DNA from: Actinomycetes bacterium
GTDB taxonomy: Bacteria; Actinomycetota; Acidimicrobiia; Acidimicrobiales; Palsa-688
Length of the DNA: 8,231 nt
Direction: 5' to 3'
Assembly (NCBI GenBank): GCA_021821705.1
Contig: JAKACE010000063.1
Location: 1 to 8,231 of the forward strand
Shown here: positions 7,388-8,231 of the stretch, piece by piece
Position numbering within the stretch: position 1 is the stretch's first letter
Layout: the number at the start of each line of letters is the position of its first letter
The notes under the pieces: model-generated
Databases searched by the model: none
What the model saw: the letters and a program-made list of their open reading frames with translations, nothing else
What the model was told of the DNA's origin: nothing
Program-made: the position numbers and the translations under genes

Positions 7388-7669
7388 TCAGGAGGCCGGG
7401 ATCTGCCAGCCCTGGCCCTCCGCGATCTCCTTGCATGTGGGGCACAGCGGGTAGCGCTTGGGGTCACGGCTCGGGACCCACACCTTGCCGCACAGGGCCC
7501 GCACGGGTGTGCCCATGACGACGCCCTCGGCAACGGTGGGGCCCGCCGCCACGAACTCGCCGTCCTCCTGGTCGACCCCCTCGAGCACGATGTGGGCCAT
7601 CCGCTCGTGGTCACCGTCGAGCTGGGGCTTGGGCGGTGCGACGTGTACCTCAGGCTGCATGACGCTCAT
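7388..7669 (-). CDS. DUF3039 family protein with likely zinc-binding cysteines
   Basis: This 93-aa protein matches the DUF3039 family, found in actinomycetes and of unknown function. The family core is clear: GDHERMAHIV (19-28), MGTPVRALCGKVWVPSRDP (52-70) and RYPLCPTCKEI (72-82). C60, C76 and C79 form a C-x15-C-x2-C pattern that could bind zinc with a fourth ligand, perhaps H21 or H26; that is inference. There is no signal peptide or membrane span. The ATG at 7667-7669 was chosen; M4 is an alternative. No Shine-Dalgarno is present, but TAGCCT (7676-7681 on the minus strand) ends six bases before the ATG, the spacing of a leaderless start, though its -35 is poor. It is convergent with ino1. 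Confidence 0.88.
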   Translation of the reverse strand: MSVMQPEVHVAPPKPQLDGDHERMAHIVLEGVDQEDGEFVAAGPTVAEGVVMGTPVRALCGKVWVPSRDPKRYPLCPTCKEIAEGQGWQIPAS

Positions 7670-7811
7670 AGCACAAGGCTACCGTTCCCCTACGCGCCCG
7701 CACCGGCGGGACCAGGACAGCGCCACCGCTCGTGGGCGGGCCCGCGTTCCAAGGCCCCACTTCGGGACGACTCGAACGGCGTCGAGGCGCCAGGGGTCGC
7801 CAAGGCCGCGG

Positions 7812-7828
7812 CCGCTCGAGCGGTTTTT
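7812..7828 (+). terminator. Plus-strand hairpin and T-tract
   Basis: CCGCTCGAGCGG (7812-7823) is a 12-bp palindrome able to form a 4-bp GC stem with a TCGA loop, lengthened by two G-U pairs, and is followed at once by TTTTT (7824-7828). That is the layout of an intrinsic terminator reading on the plus strand. No plus-strand gene lies just upstream: the nearest, ino1, ends at 7134. For the minus-strand flavoprotein gene ending at 7838 the T-tract is on the wrong side. The short stem makes this a weak call. Confidence 0.4.
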
Positions 7829-7837
7829 CGCCAGGCC

Positions 7838-8231
7838 CTAACGGGGGCCGAGGGCGGGCAGGCCGTCGATGCTGGTGATGTTCTTGTCGGCCTGGTACCT
7901 GGCTATCCCGTCCGCTCCCTTGCGGGCCGCCCACTCGTCCATGGTCGTGCGGTGTCCCTCGAAGGCCATGAGGGGCACTCCGTAGCCGCACGAGTCCGCC
8001 ACCCGCTCGAGTTCGAGCACGATGATGCTTCGCGTGCCGACGCCGTCGGGGTCGCCACCGGCAGCGCGCACCCACTCGGCCAGCCCCGCCCATTCCCCGT
8101 CGGCGGGGAAGACGGCACGGGCCCGCCCGTGCAGGCGCACTATGCGCGGCGGCCCGCTGAAAGCGCAGGCCATGATGACGAGGCGCCCGTTTTCGCGCAG
8201 GTGGGCGATCGTCTCGGCACCACTGCCGGTC
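7838..8231 (-). CDS. Pyridoxamine 5'-phosphate oxidase family protein (N-terminus cut by window edge)
   Basis: Members of this family have the split-barrel flavin-binding fold; many bind FMN or F420 and act as oxidoreductases, so the name does not prove vitamin B6 oxidase activity. The visible 130 residues run without a stop from the window edge to a TAG at 7838-7840. They begin TGSGAETIAHLRENGRLVIM, a family hallmark, followed by ACAFSGPPRIVRLHGRARAVF, the strand pair with the conserved FxGPPRIxRLxGR pattern. The C-terminal part has SCGYGVPLM, then ADKNITSIDGLPAL, typical of this subgroup of roughly 180-190 aa. About 50-60 N-terminal residues are therefore expected outside the window. An internal ATG at 8171-8173 lies within the conserved domain and is not the start. 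It points the same way as the DUF3039 gene, 168 bp apart. Confidence 0.9.
   Translation of the reverse strand, partial: TGSGAETIAHLRENGRLVIMACAFSGPPRIVRLHGRARAVFPADGEWAGLAEWVRAAGGDPDGVGTRSIIVLELERVADSCGYGVPLMAFEGHRTTMDEWAARKGADGIARYQADKNITSIDGLPALGPR

Noticed and set aside
7213..7518. Small plus-strand gene of 101 codons downstream of the promoter-like sequence
   Set aside because: Poor third-position bias, GTG start without a ribosome site, overlap with the DUF3039 gene and no family resemblance.

Overview
This is a high-GC window (about 70% G+C by eye) with strong G/C third-position bias. Gene content and sequence style suggest an actinomycete, perhaps a deep-branching lineage such as Acidimicrobiia: an actinobacterial-type inositol-3-phosphate synthase, a DUF3039 protein, SufU rather than IscU, and apparently leaderless starts. 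The phylum is a fair inference; the class is a guess.

Layout. 1-374: possible 3' end of a plus-strand gene (weak), then a short non-coding stretch holding a 19-nt match to the 3' end of 16S rRNA and a small palindrome. 375-836 (-): an unrecognised 153-aa protein with a disordered middle. 837-1221: non-coding, with two adjacent hairpins and a 16-bp tandem repeat. 1222-3843 (+): a tight sufC-sufS-sufU operon for Fe-S cluster assembly. 3844-3961: GC hairpins between convergent genes. 3962-4729 (-): a single-domain PPK2 polyphosphate kinase. 4804-5772 (-): a LysR-type regulator. 5830-7134 (+): inositol-3-phosphate synthase, divergent from the LysR gene. 7388-7669 (-): a DUF3039 protein. 7838-8231 (-): the C-terminal 130 residues of a pyridoxamine-5'-phosphate-oxidase-like flavoprotein, cut by the window edge.

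How the genes work together. SufS takes sulfur from cysteine, SufU accepts and relays it, and SufC is the ATPase of the SufBCD scaffold. sufB and sufD, usually just upstream of sufC, are absent here, so the scaffold genes must lie elsewhere if the system is complete. The LysR and inositol synthase genes share a 57-bp divergent promoter region. It contains a palindrome of LysR-operator form next to the lysR start, and a good promoter placed so that the inositol synthase mRNA should begin at its ATG. The remaining genes look like ordinary housekeeping neighbours.

No complete new defence, mobile or CRISPR system is visible. The points most worth a second look are the 16S-tail-like sequence, the repeat array before sufC, the Gly/Asp-rich insertion in SufU, the divergent lysR/ino1 control region, and plus-strand transcription signals around 7166-7828 that match no plus-strand gene.
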